Positions 26,599-34,632 of a stretch of DNA of 64,000 nucleotides are shown here, piece after piece. The notes under the pieces are model-generated. The model worked only from the letters and a program-made list of their open reading frames with translations, ran no database searches and was not told the DNA's origin. The position numbers were made by a program, and so were the translations under genes. Each line of letters starts with the position of its first letter. Position 1 is the stretch's first letter. The stretch is from an uncultured Sphingomonadaceae bacterium (GTDB lineage Bacteria; Pseudomonadota; Alphaproteobacteria; Sphingomonadales; Sphingomonadaceae): positions 1,426,001 through 1,490,000 of the forward strand of contig CANLUL010000001.1 of the NCBI GenBank assembly GCA_947494305.1, given 5' to 3'.

Positions 26599-27144
26599 AT
26601 GAAAAAACTTTTGATATTGTCCGCAATTGCATCCACTCTATTTACCAGCGCAGCATCTGCGCAGCTCGCTGGATTTGAAACGGGCCCGGTATTTGAAAAT
26701 TTCGGCCCCAAGGCATCAGTTGAAACGGATGTTGCTATTCCGGAAAAGACCGTCTTCAAAATTGCTTTTGACGTGAAAGACAAAGCAAAGCCGGGCAAGC
26801 TCAATCGATCTTTTGAAAGCGCCGCACGATTTATCAATATGCATGTCGCAGCGGGTGTTCCAAATGAGAACATCAAACTGGTGGTCGTCGTGCACGGTGG
26901 CGCCGCTGTCGATCTGACCCATGACAGTTTTTACAAAAACAAAAATGATGGTGCATCCAATCCCAGCGCTTCCGCCATTGCCGAAATGCGAAAAAATGGA
27001 GTGGAATTCCATTTATGCGGACAAAGTGCCGCAGCCTATAAGATCAATAATGCCGATCTGCTTCCCGGTGTTAAAATGTCTTTGTCGGCTATGACCTCAC
27101 ACGCGCTGCTTCAACAGGAAGGCTACACGCTCAATCCCTTTTAG
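26599..27144 (+). CDS. Exported DsrE family protein
   Basis: 181 residues from the ATG at 26599, with GGGA upstream; the ORF track begins at a TTG five codons earlier. MKKLLILSAIASTLFTSAASA is a signal peptide. The DsrE-like fold shows in ARFINMHVAAGVPNENIKLVVVVHGGAA and the single conserved cysteine in GVEFHLCGQS, the position used for sulfur relay in cytoplasmic members. An exported DsrE protein is likely periplasmic; role unknown. Stop overlaps the convergent ycaQ-like gene by four bases. Confidence 0.83.
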   Translation: MKKLLILSAIASTLFTSAASAQLAGFETGPVFENFGPKASVETDVAIPEKTVFKIAFDVKDKAKPGKLNRSFESAARFINMHVAAGVPNENIKLVVVVHGGAAVDLTHDSFYKNKNDGASNPSASAIAEMRKNGVEFHLCGQSAAAYKINNADLLPGVKMSLSAMTSHALLQQEGYTLNPF

Positions 27145-28328
27145 GCATGGAGGGTCGGAATAGCACAATTCCAAACAGTTTTGTGCAATCCTGCAAGCCG
27201 GCCAAAGCGCTGCAATTCGGCCTCCAGCTTTTCCTGCCTTTTGCGCGACCATCTGACTTTCGGTTCTTGCCAGATATTGTGCACAATCAATTGCCCAGTG
27301 TTGCGATCACCCTTTAACTCCACTCGCCCGACAAAACGATCAGCCTCAAGCAATGGGTAGACATAGTAGCCCCATTTTCGCTTTGCGGGCGGCACGAACA
27401 TTTCGTTGCGATATTCAAAGCCAAACAGGCGCTGCAAACGATCACGATCACGGATAACCGGATCAAATGGATTGAGAATACGCAAGCGCGACGATGGCTT
27501 TTTCAAACGTGCGAGTCTTTGTTCGATGTCGTCATGTGCATAGACCTCAAAAGTCCGACGATCCGATGCGTCTATCGAAAGGGAAACCAGGTTCTTTTTA
27601 TTGCTCTCAACCCAAAACTTAGCTTCTTTCGCGTCCATCGCCGCCCAGAAGCGTTGGACATCACCTTGTGATCCAAAGCCCAACCGATCAAGCGCATTGC
27701 GACATAGCCAATCAATATCCAAAGCATCGTCAGAGTCAGAATCACGCAATCGACTAGGAATCACACGTTCGGTCAGGTCATAAAATTTGACAAAATTCTC
27801 ACGGTGGGAGGTGGATAGCTCACCCGCGTACCACATATGATCAAGCGCCTTTTTGTGCGGTGGCCGAGCCCACATCTCTTTTTTGCCTTCAATCTTCGTA
27901 TCAAAGGCATGGGTGGAAAGCGGACCTTCATCTGCGATACGTTGCTTGATCGCCACTACTTCCTTTTGATTCAACGGGTGCTTGTACCAATCAGATCGCG
28001 ATGTCCTTTCACCCAACCGTCTAAACTGCCTTGACCATTTGGGGTAAAATTCAATCGGAATGACGGAGGCATCATGGGTAAAATGTTCGAAGACCGTTCT
28101 TTGCCCCATGTAGAGCTTGCCCAGCATTGGCTCTCGATAATTTTGATTGCGGCTCCAGAGAATATGATGATGCGCCCGCACCACGTTCTGGATCGTATCA
28201 AGCTGCACGAAACCAAGCTTCCTGATGACCTCTGTCAGATCAAGCGGACCGGTCGGTGTCCCGGACAATCCCTGAGCATCGAGCCAGAGCCAGCGTGCTT
28301 GCCGGTTGCTGATCCGTAACGTCGTCAC
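27141..28328 (-). CDS. YcaQ/AlkX family winged-helix DNA glycosylase
   Basis: 395 residues of the family (DUF1006) that unhooks interstrand crosslinks and alkylated bases. N-terminal ISNRQARWLWLDAQGL and the catalytic QxD motif in FVQLDTIQNV (~residues 35-42), followed by RAHHHILWSRN, are all family hallmarks; the C-terminal part has RxxGYYVYPLLEADRFVGRVELK. The start is GTG overlapping the stop of the Mur ligase gene (GTGA), so it is translationally coupled to it. Confidence 0.9.
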   Translation of the reverse strand: MTTLRISNRQARWLWLDAQGLSGTPTGPLDLTEVIRKLGFVQLDTIQNVVRAHHHILWSRNQNYREPMLGKLYMGQRTVFEHFTHDASVIPIEFYPKWSRQFRRLGERTSRSDWYKHPLNQKEVVAIKQRIADEGPLSTHAFDTKIEGKKEMWARPPHKKALDHMWYAGELSTSHRENFVKFYDLTERVIPSRLRDSDSDDALDIDWLCRNALDRLGFGSQGDVQRFWAAMDAKEAKFWVESNKKNLVSLSIDASDRRTFEVYAHDDIEQRLARLKKPSSRLRILNPFDPVIRDRDRLQRLFGFEYRNEMFVPPAKRKWGYYVYPLLEADRFVGRVELKGDRNTGQLIVHNIWQEPKVRWSRKRQEKLEAELQRFGRLAGLHKTVWNCAIPTLHA

Positions 28329-29713
28329 AGCCGTTGCAATATGCCTTCCGCAAAGCTGCGTAGGCTGTCATCTCGTGCGCCCATAATTACGATCCGGTCT
28401 CCAGGTTTGGCTATATTGACAATATGATCACCACAGGCTTCGCGGTCCGCAATATGGGTTGCTTTGCCTCCAGCAGCCCGTACCGCATCAGTTATACTGT
28501 TGCTTCCAATGCTGCGGTCCACGGTACCTCCAAAGTAAACCGGATCACACAAGATCACGCGATCATCACCATCAAGAAGCTCAGCAAAAGTTTCCGCCAA
28601 TTCCGCTCCCATTTTGTGAATGGGACCAAAACCATGCGGTTGAAAAAAGGCTATGACCCGACCGGGGAACGCTTTCAGTGTTTTCAACGTCGCGCCGATT
28701 TTATCCGGGTTATGTCCGAAATCATCAATCACACTGACGTCATTTTGCGAGCCTACAATATCAAATCTGCGAGCCAACCCGGTGAAACTGGCAAGTGCCT
28801 TTACGCTGTCTTCAACGCGGACCCCCGCTGCCGATGCCGCAGCAATGGCAGCTAGCGCATTGGCAATATTGTGCAAACCGGGAACCAGTAGTTCGGCGCG
28901 ATGCACTTGGTTGTCTGCATGGACCGTAAACGTGCTGCCAAGCGGTGCTTCTTCCACATCAGACAAGCGATAATGCGCATTGCTCGCAAATCCGAAACTG
29001 ATATCGTTGGACAAATCCAGTGTCCCGACCAGCGCAACAGTTTCGGCATCATCTGCATTCCACACGGCAACCTTGGATTTCTTAGCAAAGTCGCCAAAAA
29101 GCTGACGCAATTCTTCCAGGCTTTTATGATCGAGACTGATATTATTCAGCACTGCAATTTCCGGATCGAACAAAGCGATAGATCCGTCACTTTCATCCAC
29201 CTCGCTGACCATGATTTCACCCTGCCCGACACGCGAGCTGGCGAAGGGCGCATTATCGCCAGCAAAATTCTTCATCACCGCGCCGTTCATGATGGTTGGA
29301 TCAAGACCGGCGTCGGTCAATATCCAGCCAATCATTCCGGTGACAGTAGACTTACCGCTAGTGCCGCCCACTGCGATACTGCGTTTGGTTGCATTAAAGA
29401 TATCTGCCAGCAATTCCGCGCGTGTCATCCGCTTGCAACCCAGATCATTTGCGCGCGCTATATCGGGTACGCTGTCCTCGATAGCGGCCGATGCAATCAA
29501 AATCTGTCCACCGGAGTGCAAACCGCTGCCATCTTGCGGAAACAATCCGATGCCTTTTTCTTGCAGCCACTCAAACTTGGCCGCCAACCGTCCCTGATCC
29601 AGCGCTCGGTCCGAACCGGAAACGGTCGCACCATGTTCTCTGAGGATCATCGCGAGCGGGAGCATCCCCGAACCACCGATACCGCAAAAATAATATGATT
29701 TGTCTTCACTCAT
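28325..29713 (-). CDS. Mur ligase family protein, MurC/Mpl-like
   Basis: 462 residues with the three Mur domains: N-terminal UDP-MurNAc site YYFCGIGGSGMLPLA, central ATP loop GGTSGKSTVTGM, EVDESDGS, and C-terminal YDDFGHNPDKI equivalent (VIDDFGHNPDKIG). It is not in a division/cell-wall cluster. It is divergent from an LD-carboxypeptidase gene, which generates the tripeptide that Mpl attaches to UDP-MurNAc. A muropeptide-recycling ligase is therefore at least as likely as a second MurC. Substrate (L-Ala or tripeptide) is not decided by the motifs I can see. Confidence 0.85.
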   Translation of the reverse strand: MSEDKSYYFCGIGGSGMLPLAMILREHGATVSGSDRALDQGRLAAKFEWLQEKGIGLFPQDGSGLHSGGQILIASAAIEDSVPDIARANDLGCKRMTRAELLADIFNATKRSIAVGGTSGKSTVTGMIGWILTDAGLDPTIMNGAVMKNFAGDNAPFASSRVGQGEIMVSEVDESDGSIALFDPEIAVLNNISLDHKSLEELRQLFGDFAKKSKVAVWNADDAETVALVGTLDLSNDISFGFASNAHYRLSDVEEAPLGSTFTVHADNQVHRAELLVPGLHNIANALAAIAAASAAGVRVEDSVKALASFTGLARRFDIVGSQNDVSVIDDFGHNPDKIGATLKTLKAFPGRVIAFFQPHGFGPIHKMGAELAETFAELLDGDDRVILCDPVYFGGTVDRSIGSNSITDAVRAAGGKATHIADREACGDHIVNIAKPGDRIVIMGARDDSLRSFAEGILQRL

Positions 29714-29770
29714 TCAACACCGCTATTGCGTCGCGATGAATTTGGCAATTGCCTGACGAGGAAAATTCAC

Positions 29771-30604
29771 ATGAAACGGAAACGGATTGGTATTTGCGCA
29801 CCATCAACGCCCATTTCCAGGGAAGATGCAGATCAGGTGACTGCGCTTGCAGCCAGGACACATCCAGACGCAGAGTTGATTTTCTCTGAACAATGTTTTG
29901 CAAGCGCTGGTCATTTTGCCGGTGATGATCACCTCCGTTGCAAAAGTTTTGTGCAAATGGCAAATGATCCCACATTGGATGCCATCTGGTTTGCGCGTGG
30001 CGGTTATGGTGCGGTACGGATAGCAGAAGAAGCGTTGACCCAACTTAAAGCACCCGCATATGCTAAACTATATATGGGATATAGTGACGCCGGATATCTG
30101 CTCGCGGGCCTCTATAAAGCCGGTATCGGGCAGCAAGCGCATGGCCCCATGCCGATTGACATCAAACGCGATAACGGTGAAAAAGCGGTCGAACGCGCAT
30201 TAAATCGGATTGTTTCCAACGAATCGATGTCGCTTGAGCGGCACATCGAAAAAGGTGAGAAATATGCGGCTTTCAACCTGACCACATTAACAATGCTTGC
30301 AGGCACCTCTCTGATGCCGGACTTTACAGACCATATCCTGATGATTGAGGAAGTCTCGGAATATCTCTATTCATTTGATCGGGCCATGTTCAGCATAACC
30401 AACCATTTGGCAGGAGTTGACCTTAAGGGACTGCGACTTGGCCAGGTTACGGATATACCTGAAAACGACAGGCCATTTGGGCAAACCGAACAGGAAATCA
30501 CCCGCTATTGGTGTGATCGTCATCGGATACACTACTTAGGCAGGGCAAAAATCGGACACGATGCAAGCAATTATATCGTACCGTTCGGGCAAATTACCTT
30601 CTGA
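29771..30604 (+). CDS. ldcA: LD-carboxypeptidase (peptidase S66)
   Basis: 277 residues from the ATG at 29771, with GAGGA nine bases upstream; the ORF track uses a TTG. MKRKRIGICAPSTPI, then WFARGGYGAVRI and the nucleophile region LYMGYSDAGYLLAGLYK fit the S66 fold; the usual catalytic Ser sits in the GYSD segment, and the Glu/His pair would be MIEEVSEYLY and a late His (IGHDAS). Removes the terminal D-Ala from muropeptide tetrapeptides in the cytoplasm. Divergent from the Mur ligase gene, consistent with wall recycling. Confidence 0.88.
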   Translation: MKRKRIGICAPSTPISREDADQVTALAARTHPDAELIFSEQCFASAGHFAGDDHLRCKSFVQMANDPTLDAIWFARGGYGAVRIAEEALTQLKAPAYAKLYMGYSDAGYLLAGLYKAGIGQQAHGPMPIDIKRDNGEKAVERALNRIVSNESMSLERHIEKGEKYAAFNLTTLTMLAGTSLMPDFTDHILMIEEVSEYLYSFDRAMFSITNHLAGVDLKGLRLGQVTDIPENDRPFGQTEQEITRYWCDRHRIHYLGRAKIGHDASNYIVPFGQITF

Positions 30605-30673
30605 TCTGGAATATCGGGTTTTCGATTCAGATCATCTGACTATTTTCCGCGCTTACCAGCGCGATTGCCCACG

Positions 30674-33034
30674 ATGGTTAACGCTATGTTTACTCTACTC
30701 GGTTATCCGAAATTTATGTACGCGTTTCTTCAGAGAAAAATATTCGCAAGCTTTTTGCTTCTCGCGCTATCAGTGGGCAGTTGGTATGCTTCTGAAAACC
30801 GGTGGCTGGAAGATTATGAATTGCTGGCACAGGCTCAGCTGTCGAAATTTCGATCAACCGAATTGTCTCGGGATATTGTCGTTGTCGGCTTAGATGACAA
30901 AAGCTATCGGGAAAACCCTCAGTGGCCATGGCCACGTAGTGATCACGCCCAAATTGTAGATCATCTAAATGACTATGGTGTGGAACGAATTTTCTTTGAC
31001 ATTTACTTTCCAAAACCATCAACTGAAATTGAAGATGCTGAACTGAGTAGGGCATTCTCACAGAGCACATCATCCATTTTCCTGCCAGCGATCATCGATG
31101 AAAATGAAGATGGCACTCTTTACAAGACGGAACAATACGAACGTTTTGTAAAACATGCGAAGGAAGTAGATATAGGCTTGCTGGTATCCAAGCAAAGACA
31201 TGTTGTCGCCGCTCCCTATAGAGTCCAGATAGATGGAGAAGTCTATAATTCTTTCGCATCCGAAATTACAGGCCGTGTTGGACCTCTTAATGAATGGTAT
31301 CCCTTAGATTATGCCTATGACTGGAAATCTGTTCCTACCTATAGCGCGATTGATGTTCTAAACGGAAATGTACAACCGGAAGAGCTAAAGGGAAAAACCG
31401 TCCTATACGGCTATTATAGTTTGGACTTTGGCGACGTGTTTTCCGATCCTACTGGACAGGACATTCCCGGAATGGCTGCTCACGCTATTGGAGCAAATGT
31501 CCTACTAAACGGCATCCCCTCGGTAGTTGGAAAGTGGGTACCAATATCAATTGTTGCGATTTTTTGTTTGATCGGCACCTGGTTTCTGAACTCGCGAACA
31601 GCCTTTGTAATTACCTCAGGATTCATTCCGTCGTTGCTTCTCGTATCGATTGGGCTACGCGCTGAGTCAGTTTATATCGAGATTCTTCCGGCTCTGAGCA
31701 TTCTCATAGCAAGCTGTGTTTATTTTCGCGCTTCAATTTACCAGAGTCAAATCGATGCGGGCAGAAGAGTACATCGGGAAAGCGGATTGCCCAACCTTCA
31801 GGCGTTTCTTGAAGACCAGAATAGTTCAAAGAAGTCTGCCATAATTTCTATCAATTTTGATGGATATGATTTGGTTAGGAGATCGCTATCAAACAGCCAA
31901 TTGCAGACATTATTGGATCAGATTCGAACAAGACTTTCTATCATTTCCAATGATATATACCAAGGTACAGATGGTTCGCTGTATTTTGCGATAGAAACCC
32001 TTGAGGAAAAAGACATTGTCGATTCTCTTCAAGGGTTAAAGATGTTTTTTGTCAATCCAATCGCTTTGGATGGTCACATGATCGCCCTCAAGCCTGCTTT
32101 TGGTTATGATATCGAACCAAGTGAAGAACTCTCAGAGCGCGCTAGTCATGCGTTGGTTGCATCCTGTCATGCACAGATTACTTCGCAGAAAATTGTACGC
32201 TTTGACTCTATTCTGCTTGATGAAGAGAAAAAACACCTTTCGATGCAAAGCACAATTAAACGGGCTATGGATCAAAGAGAACTGGAAGTTTATGTTCAAC
32301 CTCAGGTAGATATCGCAACCGGTTGGACTAAATCCGGCGAAGCTCTAATTCGATGGAACGATCCTTTACGAGGGGTAATCTCTCCGGGCGAATTTATGCC
32401 GATTATCGAGAATACTCCGCTCATTGGAAATCTAACGCTTCATATTATTAAGCTAGCGATATCGGCTTTGGATGATGTACTCCCCTTGGCAAATGATTTC
32501 AAAATTTCAATCAATGTTCCTCCTTCGCTTATGACTGATAGTGAGTTTACAGATCAGGCATTTGACATAATCGACAATTCGGAAATTCCCAATTCTGCCG
32601 TTGTTTTGGAAATAACAGAGCGCGGAATGCTATTTGACAAAGATATCGCCAAGCAAGAAATGCAGCGGTTTGTCGATGCTGACATTGAATTTTCGATAGA
32701 TGATTTTGGAACGGCTAATTCCAACATCGAAATCTTGCGTTCCATCCCCGCATCTGAACTAAAGATTGACCAATCCTTCATCAGCGGACTGACACAATCC
32801 ACGAAGGATCAAGCCTTGGTCGAATCGATCATAAACATGGCGCACGGGTTGAATTACATCGTGGTTGCAGAAGGTGTAGAAGACCAAGAAATATTGGATT
32901 TGTTAACTATTTTGAATTGCGATAAAGTTCAAGGCTATCACATCGCTAAGCCTTTAAAAATAAAAGATTTTACTGGATATCTCATAAGGGAGTTTCTGCA
33001 TAAAAGAGGTATGGATCACCCCAAATATGGTTAA
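30674..33034 (+). CDS. CHASE2 sensor with degenerate GGDEF and intact EAL domain (c-di-GMP phosphodiesterase)
   Basis: About 786 residues. One N-terminal membrane helix, a periplasmic CHASE2 domain (about 45-285; VVVGLDDKSY, WPWPRSDHAQIV, FFDIYFP), membrane helices to about 360, a diguanylate-cyclase-like region with GTDGS in place of GGDEF (so not a cyclase), and an EAL domain from ~530. The EAL residues look complete: EALIRW, INVP, EITE, IDDFGT, LKIDQSFI, AEGVED, QGYHIAKP. It should therefore degrade c-di-GMP in response to an outside signal. Start uncertain (TTG 30665, ATGs at 30674, 30686, 30716), no strong ribosome-binding site. Confidence 0.88.
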   Translation: MVNAMFTLLGYPKFMYAFLQRKIFASFLLLALSVGSWYASENRWLEDYELLAQAQLSKFRSTELSRDIVVVGLDDKSYRENPQWPWPRSDHAQIVDHLNDYGVERIFFDIYFPKPSTEIEDAELSRAFSQSTSSIFLPAIIDENEDGTLYKTEQYERFVKHAKEVDIGLLVSKQRHVVAAPYRVQIDGEVYNSFASEITGRVGPLNEWYPLDYAYDWKSVPTYSAIDVLNGNVQPEELKGKTVLYGYYSLDFGDVFSDPTGQDIPGMAAHAIGANVLLNGIPSVVGKWVPISIVAIFCLIGTWFLNSRTAFVITSGFIPSLLLVSIGLRAESVYIEILPALSILIASCVYFRASIYQSQIDAGRRVHRESGLPNLQAFLEDQNSSKKSAIISINFDGYDLVRRSLSNSQLQTLLDQIRTRLSIISNDIYQGTDGSLYFAIETLEEKDIVDSLQGLKMFFVNPIALDGHMIALKPAFGYDIEPSEELSERASHALVASCHAQITSQKIVRFDSILLDEEKKHLSMQSTIKRAMDQRELEVYVQPQVDIATGWTKSGEALIRWNDPLRGVISPGEFMPIIENTPLIGNLTLHIIKLAISALDDVLPLANDFKISINVPPSLMTDSEFTDQAFDIIDNSEIPNSAVVLEITERGMLFDKDIAKQEMQRFVDADIEFSIDDFGTANSNIEILRSIPASELKIDQSFISGLTQSTKDQALVESIINMAHGLNYIVVAEGVEDQEILDLLTILNCDKVQGYHIAKPLKIKDFTGYLIREFLHKRGMDHPKYG

Positions 33035-33100
33035 TTCTTGTAAAGGACATAAATTATGCTATTGTTAACCAGTTAATTTAAGTAACAGTAGAGGTTAACA

Positions 33101-33163
33101 ATGATTGAATGGCTACTAGAAGTACTATTTGGCCGTCGTCACAAAGGTGGCGGACCAGGCTAG
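33101..33163 (+). CDS. Putative 20-residue microprotein
   Basis: ATG at 33101 preceded by GAGG seven bases upstream, and a stop at 33161-33163. The product would be MIEWLLEVLFGRRHKGGGPG: a hydrophobic/acidic first half, a basic patch, and a Gly-rich end. A strong intrinsic terminator begins ~22 bases after the stop, as at the end of a real transcript. It may be co-transcribed with the EAL gene 67 bases upstream or have its own promoter in the AT-rich gap. No known family is recognised; could also be a chance ORF in a small RNA. Confidence 0.45.
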   Translation: MIEWLLEVLFGRRHKGGGPG

Positions 33164-33184
33164 ATTACTAGCAACTAGGATTGA

Positions 33185-33212
33185 AAAAAAGGGCGCTTTT
33201 GTGCCCTTTTTT
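33185..33212 (+). terminator. Intrinsic terminator after the EAL gene and microprotein
   Basis: AAAAAAGGGCGC-TTTT-GTGCCCTTTTTT, a 12-bp stem (one G-T pair) with a T tract on the plus strand. The A tract on the other side would allow minus-strand function too. Confidence 0.85.
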
Positions 33213-33404
33213 ATTTGTATTACAAATAGTTGCCATCAAATTTGATGCGTAGCAACTTTTTCAATTTAGGAGAAATGTCTATTCAAGGATCGTCTGACAT
33301 AGACAGGCGTGTTTATCTTTTAGGTCTGTTTTCCCTAAGAATCCAAATTTGTTCAGTTCAAAGGGTGTCGATTCGAGTAATTCTGCAGAATATAGTGGAA
33401 ATCC

Positions 33405-33440
33405 AAGAAAACCCGGCGGTCGGGTCGCATTAACCGCCGG
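33405..33440 (-). terminator. Intrinsic terminator-like hairpin, minus strand
   Basis: CCGGCGGT (33413-33420) and ACCGCCGG (33433-33440) form an 8-bp perfect stem with a 12-base loop; on the minus strand it is followed by GGTTTTC. It would end a transcript coming from about 33600, where I can recognise no gene. Confidence 0.5.
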
Positions 33441-33759
33441 ATCCTCCAGAGGAATAGCTCCATTGGAACAGAAGTTTGGGAAACTGTTCCTTTGAAGTCT
33501 GGTGCGAAGTCGTCTGCGTGACGGCGAACGACCTCGCGAAACAACCAATGCACGATTCGCATCCAATGGAATGTGATCAAGGTCACGGGTTGAGAAAGTT
33601 TTTAGATTGTGCGGTTTGATCGATTTAAAGACTCAACGCTGGTATGCTGTCTTCACTATCTTCGATTTGTCATCACCCGAAACAGAAACTGCTATGATGG
33701 ATGGCGAAAACCAATAAGCTATCCAAGTGTGATCAAGGATTTTAGCACAGTAATTTCAC

Positions 33760-34050
33760 CTAAAACGAAAAACGGGAGCTCATCCGAAGATAAGCTCCCG
33801 CTGCGCCTCACTTGGGGCCGCTTTCCGCTTGCGCTTCCGGCTTCCGCTTCTTTGGCGTCGGGTTTCCGGGCCAGTATCTGTTTTCTGTTCTCCACATTTC
33901 GGCTTGCGCTTCGATGCTTCGGTTTCCAACACATGCTGGTCCAGTCACCTGATGATTGCTGTCTCTCTGTTCCATTCCGGCCGAAGCCTTCACTTTCCAG
34001 TCTTCTTTCAACCATCCATTGAAAGATCATTCTATCATATTTGCATATAA
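33760..34050 (-). ncRNA. Candidate small RNA (or small ORF) ending in a TTCG-loop terminator
   Basis: On the minus strand the segment ends in CGGGAGCT..ATC-TTCG-GAT..AGCTCCCG followed by TTTTTCGTTTT, a convincing intrinsic terminator (33760-33800). Upstream lie GGC-TTCG-GCC and two GC-GCAA-GC tetraloop hairpins, and an AT-rich start region with TATGAT (rc near 34035). A 67-codon frame (TTG at 34011 to TGA at 33808) stops seven bases before the terminator but has no good start or known motif. I do not recognise it as 6S, SRP, RNase P or tmRNA. Confidence 0.4.
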
Positions 34051-34193
34051 CAAATTGGTCGTTTCAATCATCTTTGTGCTTTTATCTCTCCCCAACGGGT
34101 CATTGCTGACTGGTCGCCGGTTGTAAGCAAATGCCTTCCGATGAATTGGTTATGACTCGAAGGTCCGAGTCGGACCTAGTAGAAAAACCCGAG

Positions 34194-34202
34194 TTATCCA
34201 CA
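34194..34202 (+). promoter_or_regulatory. Perfect DnaA box
   Basis: TTATCCACA, identical to the strict DnaA consensus TTATNCACA, in non-coding DNA 115 bases from an AT-rich stretch. Confidence 0.6.
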
Positions 34203-34239
34203 GGCAATGAAGTTAGCGGTGGAAAAACCAGGGGGATGT

Positions 34240-34248
34240 GGTGGATAA
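34240..34248 (-). promoter_or_regulatory. Near-consensus DnaA box, opposite orientation
   Basis: GGTGGATAA on the plus strand reads TTATCCACC on the minus strand, 8 of 9 to the consensus, 37 bases after the perfect box and facing it. Confidence 0.45.
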
Positions 34249-34380
34249 CAATTATGATCGGGAAGTTTTTCGAAAGTCCGGCCCCACTTGATCGGGAGGG
34301 GATAGTAAGGGGACCGGACCATCGAAACGATCCCGGCATCTTGGGAGGAGGATGCGCGCCGGGGTCGTTAAACTAATGCC

Positions 34381-34455
34381 TTAAACCTGAACTGTATTCA
34401 GCAAGATGATGCTGCTCATGCTCAGGGCGGCAACTATATTGAAAAGCGTCTTCAT
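34381..34455 (-). CDS. Putative 24-residue hydrophobic microprotein
   Basis: ATG at 34455 (minus strand) has AAAGGAG seven bases upstream, one of the best ribosome-binding sites in this region, and the frame stops at TAA 34381-34383. The product begins MKTLFNIVAALSMSSIILLN, which resembles a single membrane segment or a bare signal peptide. Too short for the ORF track. It could be a small membrane protein or a leader peptide; no family recognised. Confidence 0.5.
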   Translation of the reverse strand: MKTLFNIVAALSMSSIILLNTVQV

Positions 34456-34632
34456 GGGATTTCTCCTTTTGATTAACGCCAGTCAAACATTCCTTTTCCT
34501 GTTCACTTGTTATGGTGAAATGGTCTTCAAACAGTTAAGTTTCAATTGAAAACGGAGTTCAATGAGTTGCATTATTTGCAAGCGCTGAAAACGGCCTACA
34601 AAGAGTCATTCTTAGCTAAGAGCTTGATTTAT

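Larger units (their letters stand above)
33213..34632. other. 1.4-kb gene-poor region with terminators, DnaA boxes and small transcripts
   Basis: No convincing gene of normal size. Contents seen: a minus-strand terminator-like hairpin (33405-33440); a second minus-strand terminator with a TTCG loop (33760-33800) that closes a ~250-base segment rich in GCGCAAGC and GGAAGC words; an AT-rich stretch (34021-34080); a 6-bp hairpin GGTCCG-AGT-CGGACC (34162-34176); a perfect DnaA box and a near match (34194-34248); and a 24-codon minus-strand ORF (34381-34455). Several GANTC sites occur. The listed ORFs here (33230, 33279, 33353, 33609, 33719, 33829, 34100, 34131) look like chance frames. Confidence 0.6.

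Noticed and set aside
28901-29698. 265-residue plus-strand ORF
   Set aside because: Antisense to the Mur ligase gene, which has all family motifs.
33353-33586. 77-residue minus-strand ORF in the gene-poor region
   Set aside because: Runs through a terminator-like hairpin; no homologous pattern recognised. Could be revisited if transcription is shown.
34021-34248. Declaring this the chromosomal origin
   Set aside because: Only one perfect and one near DnaA box, no typical origin neighbours; reported as a possibility only.
34131-34376. 81-residue plus-strand ORF across the DnaA boxes
   Set aside because: No ribosome-binding site, composition not protein-like, would put DnaA boxes in a coding region.
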